Below are positions 61,835 to 64,000 of a DNA stretch of 64,000 nt, one piece after another. The notes beneath the pieces are model-generated. The model saw only the letters and a program-made list of their open reading frames with translations, searched no databases and was not told where the DNA came from. Source of the DNA: GCA-2730975 sp964576585. GTDB taxonomy: Bacteria; Verrucomicrobiota; Verrucomicrobiia; Opitutales; Seribacteraceae. Position 1 is the first letter of the stretch. Each line of letters starts with the position of its first letter. The translations under genes were made by a program, and so were the position numbers. Where the stretch lies: the NCBI GenBank assembly GCA_964576585.1, contig CAZNWO010000002.1, positions 10,333-74,332 on the forward strand. The letters are read 5' to 3'.

Positions 61835-64000
61835 CTAGAGGTTACCTGCTAAGTTTTGCAACTTCAGGAGGGCCTCGGTGGTGGCTCTATTGTGCTTCGC
61901 AAGCATGGAGGATGCGGACTGGCTGAGGATTTGAGATTTTCCCAGCTTGGTCATTTCTTCTGCAAAGTCTGCGTCGGTTATCCTGCCGTTGGCTTGTTCC
62001 AGTTGGGTGATTCTTGTGGAAAGGCTGTTCCAGTAAGTGTTGAGGGAGTTTTGCTCGGCGCCATTCTGGGCTCGCGCGTCCGCGATCAACGAGGTGAATG
62101 CATCAAACTCAGCTACTGTATAATCCCACAAGTCGCCATCTATTTCCAGTAGGTATTGGTTGGATATGGGATTCGATGCAACACCACCTGGGATTTGGAC
62201 AGTCAACGGGCCGGAGCCAGATGGATTTCCTGTGAAAGACACGTTGACAGTGCCGTCTGCATTCACGCTAGCTACACCGGCAAGCGTGCCCTTGTCCGCT
62301 CCCGTAATGGTAACCGCAGGAGGTGAGCCCGGATCGTGATTCCCGCCTAGTCCCGTCAGTGCATTCGGGGCTTGGGTGACTCCGTCTGCAGCTTGAATGC
62401 CCAGACTGTTGAAGTCAGCCGGGTTGCCGCCGAAGCTCACGTCTAAAGTACCGTTTGCATTGATTGTCGCGGTGCCGTTCAGGGTGTTCTTGTTGGCTCC
62501 GGTGATGCTGATGCCCGGGGCTGCCTCACCCGGATCGTATCCTGACCCCACGCCCGAGAGGTTTGCAACTCGTGCGAGCCCGTCGGCGATTTGTACCGTG
62601 ACGTTGTTGGTGTCGCTTGGATTTCCGGTAAAGTTCACGTCCAATGTGCCGTTGGCATTGATCGAGGCAGTTCCCGCCAAGGTTCCCGCATTAGCTCCCG
62701 AAATCGTTACGCCCGGAGCGGGATCACCTGTCGTATAGCCCGAACCAATGCCCGTCAGGTTGGCTACTCCCGGTAGACCGTTTGCAACGTTCATCGTGAC
62801 GTCGTTCGTGTCCGTGGGAGCGCCGGCAAGGGTCACGTTCAGGGTGCCGTCACCATTGATAGAGGAGGTTCCCGAGAGCGTTCCCGCGTTTGCTCCTGCA
62901 AAGGTCACTGCCGGCGCCGGTTCGGCGGGGTCGTATCCTGATCCTATGGACGTTAGATCGGCGGGCTCCCGGATTACGCCGTTCGCCACGGCCACGGTCA
63001 GGTTCCCTATGTCCGCAGGGTTGCCGGAGAATGCGACGTCGATGGTGCCGTTCGCGTTGATGGTTGAGGTTCCCGCAAGGGTTCCCTTGTCCGCTCCGGT
63101 TATGGTGACTGCAGGAACTGCCTCTCCCGGATCGTAGCCTGATCCAATGCCCGCTAGATTCGCGGGCGCCTTGTCTCGGCCGTCTGCAACGGCAAGCGTC
63201 AAGTTGCCCGTCCCCGTGGGTGTTCCTGACAGCGCCACGTTTACGTTTCCGTCAGGCCGAATGGTTGCGGTGCCAGCCAATGTTCCCTTGTCCGCTCCCG
63301 TAATGGTGACGGTCGGTGCGGGCTCAGCGGGGTCGTAGAGGTTGGTCGGGTTGGCGATACCGACGAGGTCGGCGGGATTTCGGACTACGCCGTTCGCCAC
63401 GGCCACGGTCAGGTTCCCTATGTCCGCAGGGTTGCCGGAGAATGCGACGTCGATGGTGCCGTTCGCGTTGATGGTTGAGGTTCCCGCAAGGGTTCCCTTG
63501 TCCGCTCCGGTTATGGTGACTGCAGGAACTGCCTCTCCCGGATCGTAGCCTGATCCAATGCCCGCTAGATTCGCGGGCGCCTTGTCTCGGCCGTCTGCAA
63601 CGGCAAGCGTCAAGTTGCCCGTCCCCGTGGGTGTTCCTGACAGCGCCACGTTTACGTTTCCGTCAGGCCGAATGGTTGCGGTGCCAGCCAATGTTCCCTT
63701 GTCCGCTCCCGTAATGGTGACGGTCGGTGCGGGCTCAGCGGGGTCGTAGAGGTTGGTCGGGTTGGCGATACCGACGAGGTCGGCGGGATTTCGGATGACG
63801 CCGGGGTCCACGGTCAGGGTTAGGTTTCCCGTGCCCGTCGGGGTGCCTGTGAACGCTATGTCCAGCTTGCCGTCCGCACGTACGGTGGCGGTTCCTGCAG
63901 CGGTTCCCTTGTCCGCTCCCGTGATGGTTACGTTGGGGGCTGACTCGGGAGTGGTTCCGTCGTATCCCGAGCCTGTTTCGGAGATTCCCTGCAGGTAGAG
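61835..64000 (-). CDS. Flagellin with large repeat-expanded central domain (3' part, 5' end beyond window)
   Basis: The frame is open to the window edge, so the N-terminus is missing; 721 residues are visible. The last ~110 are a clear flagellin C-terminal domain: NGAEQNSLNTYWNSLSTRIT, NGRITDADFAEEMTKLGKSQ and ILSQSASSMLAKHN match the helices that pack in the filament core. Everything before is at least nine beta-rich repeats of 65-72 residues built on GSGYDPGEAVPAVTITGADK, GTLAGTSTINANGTIDVAFS and GNLTVAVANG. In flagellins this position is the surface-exposed D2/D3 region. A flagellin N-terminal domain is expected past 64000. Two units are duplicated exactly at DNA level. No Cys and few aromatic residues occur in the repeats. 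Confidence 0.85.
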   Translation of the reverse strand, partial: LYLQGISETGSGYDGTTPESAPNVTITGADKGTAAGTATVRADGKLDIAFTGTPTGTGNLTLTVDPGVIRNPADLVGIANPTNLYDPAEPAPTVTITGADKGTLAGTATIRPDGNVNVALSGTPTGTGNLTLAVADGRDKAPANLAGIGSGYDPGEAVPAVTITGADKGTLAGTSTINANGTIDVAFSGNPADIGNLTVAVANGVVRNPADLVGIANPTNLYDPAEPAPTVTITGADKGTLAGTATIRPDGNVNVALSGTPTGTGNLTLAVADGRDKAPANLAGIGSGYDPGEAVPAVTITGADKGTLAGTSTINANGTIDVAFSGNPADIGNLTVAVANGVIREPADLTSIGSGYDPAEPAPAVTFAGANAGTLSGTSSINGDGTLNVTLAGAPTDTNDVTMNVANGLPGVANLTGIGSGYTTGDPAPGVTISGANAGTLAGTASINANGTLDVNFTGNPSDTNNVTVQIADGLARVANLSGVGSGYDPGEAAPGISITGANKNTLNGTATINANGTLDVSFGGNPADFNSLGIQAADGVTQAPNALTGLGGNHDPGSPPAVTITGADKGTLAGVASVNADGTVNVSFTGNPSGSGPLTVQIPGGVASNPISNQYLLEIDGDLWDYTVAEFDAFTSLIADARAQNGAEQNSLNTYWNSLSTRITQLEQANGRITDADFAEEMTKLGKSQILSQSASSMLAKHNRATTEALLKLQNLAGNL
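62975..63795. repeat. Exact tandem duplication, 411-bp period, in the flagellin gene
   Basis: Bases 62975-63384 and 63386-63795 are identical over 410 bp, a period of 411 bp or 137 codons. Each period codes for one 70-residue and one 67-residue protein repeat. The neighbouring repeats at 62160-62970 have the same protein pattern but diverged DNA, so this duplication is recent. Confidence 0.95.

Noticed and set aside
62975..63795. CRISPR-like array
   Set aside because: The repeats are 410 bp, adjacent and coding, with no short direct repeats and spacers; no cas gene is present.
61856..64000. Several plus-strand frames of 60-130 codons opposite the flagellin repeats
   Set aside because: They repeat with the same period as the minus-strand gene and are antisense shadows of the biased repeat codons.
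1..64000. Search for tRNA, rRNA, prophage, insertion sequence or integrase genes
   Set aside because: No cloverleaf, rRNA segment, transposase catalytic domain, terminal inverted repeats or phage genes were recognised; the only transposase-like piece is the HTH of the vWA protein.

Overview
The window reads as a chromosomal stretch from a Gram-negative bacterium of the PVC superphylum, most likely a marine Verrucomicrobiota. The evidence is a PVC-type membrane-bound dehydrogenase-like beta-propeller protein, a very long GreA with an N-terminal extension as in Chlamydiae, a ribonucleotide reductase large subunit with three N-terminal ATP-cone-like segments as in Chlamydiae, a DUF1080-like secreted protein, and outer-membrane and TolC-type components. 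The phylum is inferred from family content; no rRNA or tRNA gene is present. Genes are dense and often coupled by 4-nt ATGA or GTGA overlaps.

Layout. 1-8.6 kb: end of ndk, then pyrF-ispD-ispF, ispE, ptsI facing ptsH, pgsA-pgpA, coaD and an MFS transporter. 8.7-11.7 kb: a long GreA and an ArsR-methyltransferase fusion. 11.7-18.1 kb: tetR with a TolC/adaptor/RND efflux operon. 18.3-23.3 kb: rpsP-trmD-rplS without rimM, then a 1071-aa AsmA-like protein. 23.3-30.8 kb: two divergent units with two GT4 enzymes, a glucosyl-3-phosphoglycerate synthase, an M20-like protein and a GH13 phosphorylase; together they look like a glucosylglycerate-type compatible-solute island. 30.8-35.2 kb: rsmD between two rsmE paralogs, an HTH-TM-vWA protein and a rearranged DsbD. 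35.3-37.9 kb: two P-II genes and amtB, with a sigma-54-like promoter. 38-46.3 kb: aspS, a BacNav-type channel, manC, ruvX-truA-comF-accD-folC. 46.3-51.7 kb: nrdB-nrdA and a gamma-carbonic anhydrase. 51.7-61.8 kb: secreted, catabolic and transport genes. 61.8-64 kb: the 3' part of a flagellin carrying at least nine repeats of about 68 residues, cut by the window edge.

The strongest points for follow-up are: the repeat-expanded flagellin with an exact 410-bp tandem duplication; a class I RNR small subunit with Leu in place of the radical Tyr; a DsbD whose thioredoxin domain precedes its membrane core; a voltage-gated channel with the filter TLEDWTD, which resembles calcium-selective designs; AccD that has lost three of four zinc cysteines; and the glucosylglycerate island. 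Two 100-N runs mark scaffold gaps. One interrupts the acidic tail of ribosomal protein S16. The other is flanked by an identical 55-nt sequence and is probably not a real gap.
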